Origin: Siniperca chuatsi
Taxonomy: Eukaryota > Chordata > Actinopteri > Centrarchiformes > Sinipercidae
Direction of reading: 5' to 3'
Length of the DNA stretch: 64,000 bases
Assembly: GCF_020085105.1 (NCBI RefSeq)
Contig: NC_058056.1
Span: forward strand, 14,473,929 to 14,537,928
Made by a program: the position numbers and the translations under genes. The notes under the pieces were generated by a model, which saw only the letters and a list, made by a program, of their open reading frames with translations, did not search any database and was not told the origin of the DNA. Positions 37,301 through 49,663 of the stretch are shown here, piece by piece (within the stretch, counting starts at the first letter, position 1; every line of letters starts with the position of its first letter).

Positions 37301-40300
37301 TGGCCTGGCCTGTACAATGTTTAGAGTCAAATAAAAGTCTTGTTTGCTTTGATATTCAGTAATTTCCTCTGTAAATATTGTGTTGTTTTGAGATGTAAGG
37401 TTGGATCCCATGATTTCACGGCTGTTGGCGCTCTGATATTTGTGTTAAGAACCAGTTAGTAAAGGACAGTCAACATTTTTGTACCGCAGGGCTTTGCTGT
37501 GATGGAAGTAACGTTCATTAAATCAAAGATTTGCCTATGATGTTTGGTAATCAGTGGATGTTGGCAGAGTAACGTTCATCAACCAAAGCTCTCATGAAGC
37601 ATTAAGTGACTGTTTTTTAAGAAAACCTTGGGCTTTAGGAAATTGTGATGGGCATTTTTCACCATTTTCTGACATTTTATAGACCAGAATAATCGATTAA
37701 TTGAGAACATAATGAAAACTAATGTACTTTGTGGTATAAGATGTTAAGAAATAACACAGTCAATGAACAAGCAGGCACCCATATGAACTCAATCACACTA
37801 AACATAGAGAGGGTCTTGAATATTTTCAAGCACAGTAATTTTAATTTATAACCTTTTGTGTTGTTTTTAAAATTCTGAGCATTGCTTCGTCCGTATTGTT
37901 TCTCATAAACAGCTTTACCAGTATTGAAAATGAACTCCTTGTGTCTCTATTGTGTTTCTGTGCAGAGGACGGACCCTCAGCTCCTGGCCCAGTTCTACTA
38001 CGCTGATGAAGAGCTGAACCAGGTGGCCACTGAGCTGGATGGCCTTGACGGCAGAAAGGACCCTCAGAGATGTACCCTGCTGGTCAACCAGTTCCGCTCT
38101 TGTCAGGTCAGCAGAGAGAAACCAAGAAAGTCACCATCTTTCTGTGCCTTTCATTTCACTACGGATGAATTTCAGTCAGTTCTATTTGAATTATCATTGA
38201 TATTTCATTCACTAATTATATATAATACATGAAAATAGCCCTTACGTGGAGTAAAGGTGGAATAGGTTCACAATTTTTCAGGTCTGTCTTAAAATAATAG
38301 TCAGATGCCCATATGAACATTGAAACAGGTTTTGCTTGCTGTAATCTTTCCTCCTTTTCATACTGGCCATTAAGATATCCCTTCCTAATGGACTTTCAAT
38401 GGCAGTGATGGGGTACAAAATCCACAGTCCTCATTTTGTGCAAAAATATATTCAAAAGTTTATCCGAAGCTACTATGAGGCTTGTGACCATATCCGTAAA
38501 ATTAACCCCAGGCTTGGATTTGACTCCGAGCCACAAATTCTTATGTTTATTCTAGATTCTTTTCATTCACAAAATCCCCTGGCTGGACCTTGGTTTGGCC
38601 TGGAAGCTAAAAATAGACAACACCCTTATCACCCCTTTCTGGATTCAGGCGTGGTGATATGACTGTTGCCTTACCAAACATTGGTTGGTCGGGTTCTTAT
38701 ATCAAGCAGTTTTGCTGATAAGATGAGATAAGCAGACTTTGTTTGGACTGCACTGTGTGTCATGTGGGTTATTAGTAAATGGTTACAAGAGCAGATTCTT
38801 TGGTAAGAGGCATTTTATTAATGTTTCATTAAAGTAGTCATGTTCTGACAAGAATTGGTTCAGAAATTTGACTCTTTTTATCTCTCTTTTTTTACTCTAT
38901 GCAAAAACTGCTGAATGAAACACAAACTGAGAATCTTAAGATGTAAATGTACGGCCAGTTATTGTGTGTGGTGATACAGGTTATTGTTTCAGGTCTTTAT
39001 CTGGTCAGGGCTGAGAGGAGCTTAGAAGGTGATGCTGTGCGCGAGTGATGGCTGCCATGCTGCATCATGCTGAGAGAACTGCAGGTGGTGGAGGGAGGTC
39101 ATCATCTGGCCCGTTGTGCCTTAGCCTCCCCCCACCACCACAGCACACAGGGGAGAACCACTTAATAAGGTCATCACTTGATCCCCAACTGTTCTGTCTC
39201 TTTCCCCTCCGACCTTCCCTTTGCCTAACTGTCACCTTGTTTTTCTTTGGTATTTCTTTGCAACTTCTTTCTCTTTTCATTGTTCTGATGCTCTTCTTCC
39301 TCTTTCTTACTTTCTTATTCTCTCTCTTTTAAAAAAAAATAATTTCCATCACCCCAAATTGATCAAGCTGAGGCTTTTCAACAGTTGTGAATGACTCGCT
39401 CTTGTTAGGATGTGTCCGTACCTCAAATTAGTCTCTGATTTTCTCACCCTACAAGTTGAAGTGAAAATGTTTAGTGGCAAACTCTCAGCGCTTGTATGTT
39501 CAGAGAGGAGTCTTTTCAGTGGCGCCCCTCCTGAAGGGTTTTGGAGAATGAATAAGGCAGCATGATACCCAACAGCAACAAGGCCCCCATAGAAGGCAAA
39601 TGCACTCAAGCCAAAATATGCACTTGAACCTGCCACTGCAGCTATCGGCTCTTATTCATGGGCCTCTGTAGGGGTTGCTGGCATGCTGTTCATATTATGT
39701 TGGCACGTCTGTTATTACAGTGTGGCGTGCTGGAACAGGCGTGCGAGATGGACAAAGATTGAGTTAGATAGCATACACAAGAGACAGAGGAAGAGAGAGG
39801 GTCAGAAATAGATGGTGAAAAGAGTGACACATAGGCTGAAAAAAAAAAAGGATTGAAGCCATTCTTTTGTGACTTTGGTGTGTCAGGTGTCACTCCAGAG
39901 TCACTACCTCCTGGATGATTTGAAACCAACAGTAGTGAAGGTTATCACCGGTGTCCCCTGCTGGGAGACGCTCACAGACAGTGGGGTGGTACTCAGACCG
40001 GGCTCACACATACACAGCACACAGCACACAACCATAAAGGAATCAGTGGTTAAGCTCTCCTTCTCAAAGCTTTTTAATCTTTCTCCTCGAGGCGAGCAGA
40101 GAAGACGCAGTGCTGTGCCTGACAAGATTACAGTGCACAGTGCAGCTGCAGTTGAGTGAAAGACTCATTGTAAGTCATTGTTATGGCCGTTGTACATGCC
40201 AGCGGCACATAAGCTCTTGATTAGCTCTTGCTGTGTGTGACACTGCATTTTCACTGCTGGAATTATGGGCTTTAGTTTAGTGTTTTTATTGAAGGAGAAT

Positions 40301-43300
40301 GTAGCTGCGAGGGCCCTAATGGTCTCATTTGCTTGTCAAATTGTTTTCATTCACTTCCTAATCAATGGTCTTTAAACACTGCAATACAATGGCCTTCTTG
40401 AAAGAGGTGAAGCTTGGATTATTAACCAACATTAGTTAATCAAAGTAAACCCTGAGAAAACTGCTTTTCAGGAACAGATTTCTACTCACTAATTTGTATC
40501 CCTCCAACTAGTTTGTTCAATTTTGTTTTCTGTCCCTCTTGTGCTCATCTGCAGGACAATGTGTTGAACATTATCAATCAGATCATGGATGAATGTATCC
40601 CCAGTGACCGGGCCAACAGAGACTTCTGTGTCAAGTTCCCAGAGGAGATTCGTCATGACAACTTGGCAGGGCAGCTGTGGTTTGGGGCTGAGGTAGTGTA
40701 TTCCCTCCAGCATCAGTCTGAAGAGGAAAACAACCTTGCAGAAGTCCTACACACGTGCATAAATATACTGTATTTCATTTTTGCAATTGTGGTGTTTTTT
40801 GATCGTTAAGCGTGCCATCTCAGTTTCTCAGTTTAATCTTCTGTACGAGGCAAGATCATTTATGATATACGTGTTCCTGTGTAGTGTTTGGCTGCTGGCT
40901 CCATCATCATGAACAGGGAGATAGAGAGTATAGCAATGAGACCCCTGGCTAAGGACCTTACTCGCAGCCTGGAGGAGGTGCGTAACATCACCAGAGACCA
41001 GGCCCTGAGAGACCTTAACTTGTACACGGACCGCATGAAGGACGCATTGCGACATTTCGACAGCCTTTTTGCTGAGTTTGAGCTCAGGTAAATGAAGGAC
41101 CAGACATTATTGGCAATTGTAGCAACAAGACTAATCCACATTTCTCAACCTCTCAAGGATTTTTTGGTGCAAGTTTGCCAAAAACATTCAACAAAGGTGT
41201 AAATGACATTACATTCCACTTTCTTTTTCTTCCATTGCCAGTTATGTGTCAGCCATGGTGCCTGTGAAGTCTCCCAAAGAATACTATGTACAGCAGGACG
41301 TGATTGTGCTCTTCTGTGAGACTGTGGAGAGGTGAGTTTACAGAGGAACAAACATTTGAAATATTTACATCCTATAGAGTACTGCTGACTTCATCTGGAA
41401 TTTACCAGAATCTAAATATGTGGAGATAATATGTGGTAAATTTTTTTTATTGTGTTTTCCCCTGTGCTGTTGTCTCAGGGCCCTGAAGCTGGGCTATCTT
41501 ACACAAGACATGATCGATGACTATGAACCCGCACTGATGTTTACAATTCCCAGACTAGCCATTGTGTGGTAAGTGTTGCCTGTCCTCTCCATTCTTCCAC
41601 CCACTTCTTTGTTTTCTATTCTCTCCCGCCCTCTCACAGAATTTTAAACATATTTTTTAGTGGGCTGGTTGTGTATTCAGAGGGGCCTCTCAACCTAGAC
41701 AGAAAATCAGAGGACATGTCTGAACTCTTCCGTCCTTTTCGCACTTTATTGAAGAAAATCAGGTACAGTCTTCAACATATTATAAAAATTATTATTATTT
41801 ATTTTTCTAAATGATTTTTTCCCCTCCATCAATATGTTACAATGATGTTTTTGCAGAGACCTGCTGCAGACCCTGACTGAGGAGGAGTTGATTACACTGG
41901 AGAGGAACCTGTGTATCTCTCAGGACGGGGAGTTGTCCACAGACCAGGGGCTGGCCACAAACAGCTTACCAGCTCCAATCCAAGAGAATCACTCATCCTG
42001 CAGCCCTGCTAATGACACCTTCAAGGGGGAGAGTGAGGGGGAGCAGGAGAATCTGTCTCTGTTTGTCTGTCCCAGCCAGGAGGAGGAGCCGGCGGAAGTG
42101 GAAAAGGGCTGGGAGGAGGAGCAGGAGCAGGGCCTGCTCTGTGAGGAGGCAGAGGAGGCTGAGTTGGCCTGCTCCATGCAGTACGATGAGGAGGAACTGG
42201 AGCAGCTCAACATGATGGTGTATCGCGTGGGAGACGAGATGTCCACCTTGCTGTCGCCTCCCAGCCAGGGTCAGTCCCCAGCAAACCATCCCCACAGAGG
42301 AGAGGCAGGAGGCTCCAGTGGGGCTTCCAGCACTGAGGCCTCTCCCCGCAGGCTCCTGGTGGGCCAGGGTAGGACAGGCATCTACGTAGAGGAGGACAGG
42401 GTCTTCCTCATGGACGACCTGGACGCAGCAGGAGACAGCATCACCAGCATCTCAAGAGAGGCCTGTAGTTGTGTTGCCTCTCCTTCTAAAGCACCAGAGT
42501 CTGTTTGTCCTGTGCAGCACAAACCGGGACCACGGCCAGACTCTACCAGGAACGGCTGGTACTCTGAGGCCCAGTCAGAGCAGCCATGCCCGCAGCCACG
42601 CAGCCAGAACACACACTGTCCTAATGCAAAGCGCCCTCCTTGCACTTCCGCTCCTGGCTCTGAACCACTGCCTTACACCAACGGGTGGGAGATGGGTTTG
42701 GAGGGGACAGCGTCTGAAACAGCAGAGGTCATCGCCCACCGTATGGGTGGGATGAAGCTGTCTGCCACGGTCATCTTCAACCCTCGCTCACCCAGCTTGA
42801 CGGAGCTGGCTGTTGACAAGCTGCTGCTGCCGCGGCCCGCTTCCTCTGAGATTGAGCCCTGCAGCCCCCTGGTGGCCACTCACTGCCTGCTCAACTCCTG
42901 TGTCTGCTGTGGGAGCTGTGAGGATGGCCATGAGGATGCCATCACCACAGAGACCAATGGACTCGGGTTAGGCCTCGCCCTGGGATTGGACAAACACTGT
43001 AAGACCGCAGCCCCCAGCACTGTCATCCAGTCTTCTGCTTGCCGGCTGCCCCCACGAGGTCACGAGCCTCACAGTAAGGGTGAGCTCGCCCAGTTGACTC
43101 CCCCTTCTTCCCGCTGCTCTGCAGAGATCCTGGAAGAGGATTCAAACTCCCAACTCTGTGAGAAGTGCCTGGTGGTGGCTCCGGGGCCTGGGCATCACGC
43201 TCAGGACTGTGGCTCCAGTGGAGGGGATGGACCCTCCCCATGCAGACACCATCTGGGGACTGAAAAGAGGCAGCAGGCTAGTGGAGGCCATCAGAGGGAC

Positions 43301-46079
43301 AAGGAGATGGATAAGGACAAGCCAGGAACTAAAGACATGAAGAGGGACACCAAAGAGGAAAGCAGGAGGAGCTCTAGGTGCGTTGTCATTGTTATGACTA
43401 ATTTTACTAGCTTTTTGATTTATATTGGAGTAATCTGTTTTCTTTGGGGGAGGTATGACCTCGACACAATCTTATATCAACACAAATATCTGTTTAATTT
43501 CACCATATTTCATCATATATTTTGAATTATTATGTTGCTTTCATCCATTGTTTCTGATTCTGCACTTTGCCTTATGTTGCCTTAATTATATACCTATGTG
43601 TTTTTACCATTGTGTTTGTTCTGTACTTCTTTTCTTTTTCTTTTTTTTCACTCTTTATTGGGTTGTTTTTTAGTTTTCAGAACTCTCCCCTCAGCTCTGT
43701 GTCAGGTAGTGACTGTGAGAGTGTGTCGGTCACCACATGTAGTCTGACAAGCAGTGCATACACTCCCAGGTAACTAAGCACTCATGAAAGGGTGTGTCAC
43801 TGTCATATGTTTGTGTTTTTTTCCTGCCCACGCTCTGATAGTAACCTGTAAAGTCCTTGTGTGATAGATGAAAAGATTGCTTGGTTAATTTCCAGTCTTT
43901 ATGCCATCCCTTGTTCACATTCAGCAATTGACTGAAGTGTCAGTCACTCCTTCCCGTATGGACTACAGGTGACGGCATTAATTTGCCTCCTGGCTGAGAC
44001 TGTAGGTTTATTTAGACTGATGTTGGAATATTGTTGTCCAGTATATTCAATGATAACAGCAAATACCTGGCAATTTGTAATGTTTATAAAATAAGTGGAG
44101 AAATATGTAGAGAGTGGATTTGTTTTCTTTTCATCCTTCATTTTATATGCTTCATTTGTCATTTTCAATTTAAGGATTAAAATATATAATGGATAAAATA
44201 TGAATTGAATGTGTAAATTGAGAGTTCGGAAAGAAATAATAATGATCTTGCCCTGTCGCTCTTCGCTCCCTCCAGCCCTGTCAGCAGTCTGACCCCCAGC
44301 TCGGGGATGTCAGAAGACCTGGACCATCAGGAGATCCAGCTGGCCCTGCAAGTTGCCAAGATGGCTGCCAGGAACAAGATCCGATCACGCTTCCACAGCA
44401 GCAGCGACCTCATCCACCGTCTCTTTGTTTGTATATCAGGTAAAAGCTCTCACTCTGTACGTCGCCCTCCCTCTATCTCTTTGTCTCTCGTGCTGATATC
44501 CATCACGTGTTCTGGTGTGATACAGGTGTTGCTGATCAGCTGCAGACCAACTATGCTAGTGACCTTCGCAGCATCCTCAAGACTCTGTTTGAAGTCATGG
44601 CAACCAAGTGTGAGCAGGGAGACAACGATAAGCAAAAGAAAGGTGAGGAACATGTCTTGGATATACAATATGTTACGGTACATTGTCTTTCCCTTATTAG
44701 TAAAATACAGACAGAATCAAAACCACCTTAGTGCAACAAAAAAATGGCCCTGTTTTTTATTGGCACAGATTCTGCACACAAACTTCATTGGACATATTGC
44801 TAAAAATATTAAATCTGCTTGTAAAGATTTAATATTTGTCTATAAACTTATGTTCATTGCCATTGTTAAAGCGGCTATAATTGATACTTTTATAATAGCG
44901 ATGTATCAAATGACAAAGGGGTCGCTTTTAGTGATGAGCCTACAGAGAATTATCACCTGAATCTGCAGCTACCCTCAGCTTTATGGAGCTTTATAGTGAG
45001 TTTCAGCTCATTGTTTAGCTGTCTGTTCACAACTTTACTGTTTTGGTTCACTCACTGCTCTCATAGCGCTGTTTTTGGCTGAAGCAGGCAGCTGTTTTAA
45101 GTGGGGGAAAAAAAGCCCTAAAAACCCACTGTACACTACCTGCTCAGCACCAAACAGTAGAGAGACACAATTAGCGATAAGCTAGTGAACATAGTGGAGC
45201 ATTTAGGAGATGGTAGAGACCAAAAAAAAAACACTAAAAGAGAGTGAATATTGGACTTACATTTAGGTGACCATAAACACACTTCAGATGAATAATAATG
45301 TTATGTTATAATGTCATCCATACTTTTAACATATATCACTTGACTGCTGTAATGCCTTTTCACCTGCCTCAGCTAGTCTGCACCACATTGTCTCTAACGT
45401 GTGCATAACTCTTTTTAACACAAACAACAATCAATCACACACTACACCAGTTTTAGTTTCTTCTATGGTGTCCAGCAGGTCCTGTTCTGCGTAGTGCAGT
45501 GCTGGAGGACTGTGCTCTCTGTCAGGAGACCATTTCCTCATCTGAATTGGCAGCCAAGGCCCGGGAGGGCCACTTCGAAGGTAAGCAAATCCTCAGAGTT
45601 TTGTTAAAATTTCAGCCAGTTCCTTTTCCCCCTTTTCTCTGTATCAGACGTACTGATGGTCACAGGCCTAGTTTGTGTTAACTGTTTCTCATTGGCTCTG
45701 TGTAGACCCTCCGGACTGGGTCCCTGATGAAGCCTGCAACTCCTGCATTGCCTGCAAAGCTCCCTTCACTGTCATCCGCAGGAAGCATCACTGTAGAAGC
45801 TGTGGAAAGGTATGATGACTCAGTCTGAGGGAGCCCAGGTGGCAGAATTCTCACTTTAATATGTAGCTGATCAAACTGATGTCTCATACATTGTGTGTCG
45901 TCATCATATGGATAGTAACTCACTCATACATTACTGTGTCATTTCAGATCTTCTGCTCTCGCTGCTCCTCCCATTCTGCTCCTTTGCCCCGATATGGCCA
46001 GATGAAGCCTGTCAGGGTTTGCACACACTGCTACATGTTTCATGTCACGCCCTTCTACAGTGACAAGGCCAGCATCTGA
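23925..46079 (+). CDS. zfyve28: Lateral signaling target protein 2 (FYVE domain protein ZFYVE28)
   Basis: Fourteen coding exons: 23925-23960, 37966-38106, 40555-40692, 40885-41087, 41242-41331, 41479-41568, 41661-41762, 41857-43377, 43674-43769, 44276-44439, 44526-44642, 45479-45580, 45706-45809, 45948-46079. They join in frame to 1011 residues (human about 887). It is a negative regulator of EGFR signalling acting on early endosomes. The N-terminal LST2 helical domain (start [12 protein letters not shown], with [11 protein letters not shown] and PRLAIVCGLVVY) is strongly conserved. Exon 8 encodes about 507 residues of acidic, Ser/Pro-rich, probably disordered sequence. The C-terminal FYVE zinc finger has DWVPD (937-941), [10 protein letters not shown] (958-967), RVC (991-993) and eight Cys ligands (944, 947, 963, 966, 971, 974, 993, 996). 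Lys86 matches the reported monoubiquitination site Lys87 of human LST2. The 2.4-kb intron 2 and the other introns hold no further exon that I can see. Confidence 0.97.
24349..24731 (+). repeat. ATTAATCGATT-rich dispersed element, copy 1
   Basis: Begins AGGGCTGCAGCCAATTATTA and ends CTAATTGTTTCAACTCTGA. It shares with the other copies the blocks AAAATGTCAGAAAATAGT, CAATTTACTGAAGCCCAAGG and GAAGCTGGAACTAGG. These are the blocks of a very common teleost non-coding repeat with inverted ATTAATCG-type ends. Confidence 0.75.
27888..27919. repeat. (TTAA)n tetranucleotide run
   Basis: AATT repeated about seven times, continuing from a TTTATTTATT stretch. Confidence 0.9.
28101..28310 (+). repeat. Fish dispersed repeat with (GA)n tail
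   Basis: Starts ATTCAATTCAATTTATTTAT and contains CAGAGATCCAACAAATCCCA and GACAGTGGCAAGGAAAAACT, the recognised blocks of a very common teleost repeat, then runs into (GA)n at 28278-28310. A short piece of the same head (GTATTTATATAGCCCAAAATC) appears near 19950 in a cfap99 intron. Confidence 0.7.
28421..28723 (+). repeat. ATTAATCGATT-rich dispersed element, copy 2
   Basis: Same family as 24349-24731 and same orientation. It contains GACATGTCAGAACATGGTGA, GCCCATCACAATTCCATACA and GCCCAAGTTGGC, and ends AATAATTTCAGCTCTAAAT. Confidence 0.75.
29498..29712 (-). repeat. ATTAATCGATT-rich dispersed element, copy 3 (partial)
   Basis: Reverse orientation: starts GATCTGAAACAATTAGTCGA, then GACAGAAAATTAATTGG, and contains TTTTTCACTATTTTCTGACA. 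The middle block found in other copies is missing. Confidence 0.65.
29742..30053 (-). repeat. ATTAATCGATT-rich dispersed element, copy 4
   Basis: Reverse orientation and nearly full length. It has GGTTGACAGAAAAATAATCG, TGAGGATTTGCTGCTTTTCT, and ends AATAATCGTTAGTTGGAGCC. It lies about 30 bases after copy 3 in the same orientation. Confidence 0.75.
37620..37728 (-). repeat. ATTAATCGATT-rich dispersed element, copy 5 (fragment)
   Basis: Contains CTTGGGCTTTAGGAAATTGT, CACCATTTTCTGACATTTTA and AATAATCGATTAATTGAGAA, in reverse orientation. Only one end of the family is left. It lies about 240 bases before zfyve28 exon 2. Confidence 0.65.
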
Positions 46080-49000
46080 CCCCAGATCATCACCGAAAGC
46101 ACACAGTCCGCCATAACAAGAGCATATGCAACGGACAGATCCAAGGCTGTGTACAAAGCAAATGCCACACTGCTCTGTTAAACTTAATGGTCGCCATCGT
46201 ACCTGCTAAGCAAGGCTTCAGAGCAGAGAGACGAGACACGCAGCCACGAGTGATGTTTCGATCTGTTTCTGTTGCTTCTGAGAGACTGGAGCATCACCGG
46301 GAACCAAAGGGTTTGATTTCAGTGCCCAGCCAACACACACAAATGATTCACAAATGCCTGTCTGACTATAGAAGTGCAAAAGGGAGAGGGGATAAACAGG
46401 CAATAACAGATTTTGACATTTGGCATTGTGCAACAATCCTCTGTAGCAGTTTGCAGCACAAAATCAGAACAGGCCACCTTGATTGTTTTGTTGTGTTAAT
46501 TGTAAATGAAAGGACTTGTGACATATTTTCCTATGATTTAGCGAGCTTCCTACATTTGTGCCAGAGCTCCCACGGGACTCGGATTACTCAAAAGAATGTA
46601 AGTCACGATAACCATGTAAATAAGGCTAATCTGGTAATAGCTACACTACAATGTCTTCAGTAAATGGTTGCTATTTATATGGGAACTGGAAAGCAATCTT
46701 CACTAGGCTACCACTCCCACTAAAGCAAAAATGAAAAACAGACAGCTTTTATATTGAGATTCCTTCATGCTTTTAATGCCAATGAATGTGTAATTCTGTA
46801 TCACTTTGTGAAATGTGCTCTAGGTTCCAACAAGTTTGATCGTTCACCTCTTGATGGCAAAGGGCTGTGCCCCTTGCTTTTACAGTTGCACCATGGCATG
46901 TTTAGTTTTCTCTGGGGACTCCGCTGCACACTGAGATGGATAAAAGGGATTCATTAGTCATCACCGTCAGGGCTTGAAGGCCCCCTAGTGGAGAGTTGGC
47001 CTGTCTTTGCTCAGTGCTCTCATCACCTTGTTGTGTACAATTTGTTCTGAATCAGAGGCCTTCTCAGGTGCTGGCCTACAGACTACAGGCCAGTTATTGC
47101 CCATTGATTTCTCTTCCTCACGCTCGATATAGTGCAATATTGTGACTACTAACTGCAATGGTCCTGCACATTTTAGAGACAACCCTTTGCTATTTAAATT
47201 GTAGCCATTTCTGAAGAGAGAAGGTATATACTAAATTATTTCCATCTTTGGCTCTGGTGGTACTGTCGGACAGGAACAGTTATTTTGTTCCCAGACTGAC
47301 ATCATTTGCACCTGACTTCCTTTCTGCTCTTTGATCTGCATCCACTGCAATGAGTATCTTCCATGCTTATTATATATTAGTTTGTACATCTGAATGGTCT
47401 GAAGTGGCCAATCTACAAATATGGACCTCTGAGCGACATGGATGAAATATCACATTATGTCCATTCTGCTCTGACGTGAAGCAGTTTCTCAGGCATTACA
47501 TAATCAAAATCACTCACTACTGTTGGATCAATCTTATTTTCATCAAAGAACATATAAACTCACTTTTAAAAGGTATGTGTTTTTTCTTTTATAAAGAACA
47601 AAAACAATGTATGACGCTATAATTACTTTTATGTAAAATACAAGGAGTCATGCAGTAATTAAAGGGCGGGATATATTATTATTGTTTCAGAGCTTCATCT
47701 TATTTTGTAAAATTCCAGGACATTTCCATGATAAGAGCTGTGTGAAATATTCAACAAACAAATAATGTTATATAGTTTTAAATGCGATGTATATTGAAAT
47801 AAATTACTTTTTCCTGTTTAAAAATGGTGACTGATAACCGTTGAGTTTCTACTTTGAAATGTGTCAATAGATTTGTGTCCTGGATTGATCAACGTACTGT
47901 CCGTTATAGTCCAATAAGCGAAAAGAGCCTGGCCCTGCCCCCTTAATTTGTAATGTCATGTACAGCTCCACAGGCTATGAAGTTGAATGAAATCCAAGTC
48001 ATCAATATTGTGGTTTTGAGAAGTGTAACTCCCAGATTTTGACTGTTTTTACAAACTGATTTGTAATCTTTTAAGAGACACAGAACACTGAGTTGGTTGA
48101 AAATTGTAATAGTTGAGTATCTTTTTGATTTCAATAATGACTGACTGTATATTCTCCAAAGATGCTCATTTACAGCCTGGGGCTATATTAGTTACTATTT
48201 GTCAGTTTTCCCCCTGCCACTTGAGTAGGCAGTGTGGGCCTACTCATCAGATGAGCAATACCCTGCTTAACTAAATTTCTGAGTTTTGTGGAGAGTTGGA
48301 GTGACTCATCATTAGTGCTTCAGATTTTTCCACATAGTTGAAGGGGCACGCTCACCGATTTACACAGAAAGATCAGTTTACTTGTCATGAATAACCACAT
48401 CAGCCTGTGAAAACTGTACTCTGTGGTTCTGGAGGGAGCTTTCTAAAGAAACCTTCTAAACAAAGTTTGTGTTACAAAATGGGGGCATGGAGTTTGAAGG
48501 ATGTGAGTCTCTACCAGACATGGACGGTCTAATGAAACTATGCTATTGGTTGCACTATAGGAAGTGCTGGATCCAGCTTCTTTGAAGCTTTGGGCCATAC
48601 TAGAGACTAAAAGTCAGGATATCTCTGCTTTGAATTTGAATTTTGTTTGGAAATACCCAAACTTAACAATAGTTATACTACAACATATTGGCCCAGCACA
48701 GGAAAACTTTTTGTGTCAAAGACCCCAGAAATTCCTTAAATCACAGGTAGCTGTCAGTACTGGATTAGAGGCAAGCAGCAGGACACCTATGCTACCAAGA
48801 TATAATGAGTGAAACAATTAACTCTACGTTATAGTAGGAACTAATCCTGTCAACACGGGACCACTAGGTGGCAGCACTTGTTCATGGTGTGGCATTAAAA
48901 ATGGTATTTATCAGTCATAGCACAGGGAGATACAGTACTGAACTATATCTTTTAATTTAGTTGCCCTTAAATATCGAAATTGTTGTATTCCATACCTGGT

Positions 49001-49339
49001 TTCAGCAGCAATTTACATCTTCTGAAGTTAATACTTTGAGTCTGTGATGCCCAGTAGTAAGTTAATAATTACTTTTACTTTGTTAAAAGTTTTTAAACTC
49101 ACATATGAGACTGGCAGTAAAGTATTCAAATAACAACCCTTTAATATAGCCATAATAAGGACTTAATTTTGCAATGATATTTGGTTAGTATCCTGCTTTA
49201 AACCCCACAGCTGTTATCTCTTTTCTCATACATTAAGCTGACAGCGGTGAGATAATGGCTTTGTGATGAAGAGGTTTGTGTGGGTGAGAGATAAAGAGTT
49301 AAATGTGCCCTGCCTCTGCAGGCTGTGATTGGCCCGCAG
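46080..49339. other. zfyve28 3'UTR and downstream intergenic DNA
   Basis: The stretch just after the zfyve28 stop is the 3'UTR. AATAAA at 47798-47803 is a good candidate for its end, giving a UTR of about 1.7 kb. The following 1.5 kb is AT-rich with no exon that I can support. Confidence 0.5.
47798..47803 (+). terminator. Candidate polyadenylation signal of zfyve28
   Basis: AATAAA in an AT-rich setting about 1.7 kb after the stop codon. Its use is inferred. Confidence 0.4.
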
Positions 49340-49663
49340 CTGCAGCGCTGGGACGGACAACAAGTCTCAGCTCCGTGCGGACTGGAAAAGTCACTCGGTG
49401 GAAGAAGCGGACTATACAAACTGTACTGAGTTTTTAAAAATTACCATATGGGACTTTTTGTGATTTGTGGAAGAGTCCGGTTTTATTACAGTCTTGAATC
49501 CGTTATTTTATCTCTGAGACGAGCGCGCGCTGGTCAGTTGGTCAGAGGTCGGTGAAAAGTCGACCACTGTCACTTTTGATTCATGGACTCAACACGGACT
49601 TCAGCTAAAAGCATTTCTGTCAAGAGGCTGACACAAGTTTGATTTCATTCATTGAATATTCAG
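49340..49663 (+). other. Probable 5'UTR exon and promoter of the next gene
   Basis: This stretch is richer in G, C and CG dinucleotides (AGACGAGCGCGCGCTGGTC near 49520) than its surroundings. It ends at 49663 in ATTCAG followed by a good donor, GTATGT. No long ORF is present, so it is read as a non-coding first exon spliced to the exon at 50396. The left limit and transcription start are guesses. Confidence 0.45.

Larger units (their letters stand above)
23961..37965 (+). other. Large first intron of zfyve28
   Basis: 14-kb intron from donor GTAAGT to acceptor CTGTGCAG. It contains four of the five pieces of the ATTAATCGATT-rich element plus part of the fifth, a fish dispersed repeat with a (GA)n tail, a (TTAA)n run at 27888-27919 and a poly-T stretch near 33637-33663. 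The remaining sequence is AT-rich with no recognisable exon. Conserved enhancers could be here but cannot be recognised without alignment. Confidence 0.7.

Noticed and set aside
38399-38662. 87-codon plus-strand ORF in zfyve28 intron 2
   Set aside because: Reads smoothly but has no known motif, no splice sites joining it to the gene in frame, and no paralogue in the window. Kept as chance unless conservation is shown.
43378-43525. Continuation of the large zfyve28 exon past 43377
   Set aside because: A good donor (GTGCGT) at 43378 and a phase-matched exon at 43674 continuing the family sequence show that this is intron.
44440-44960. Long ORF running on after zfyve28 exon 10
   Set aside because: It crosses the donor at 44440 and the next true exon in another frame; it is intron read-through.
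46187-46663. 158-codon ORF downstream of zfyve28
   Set aside because: Lies in the 3'UTR right after the FYVE exon, with no family resemblance.
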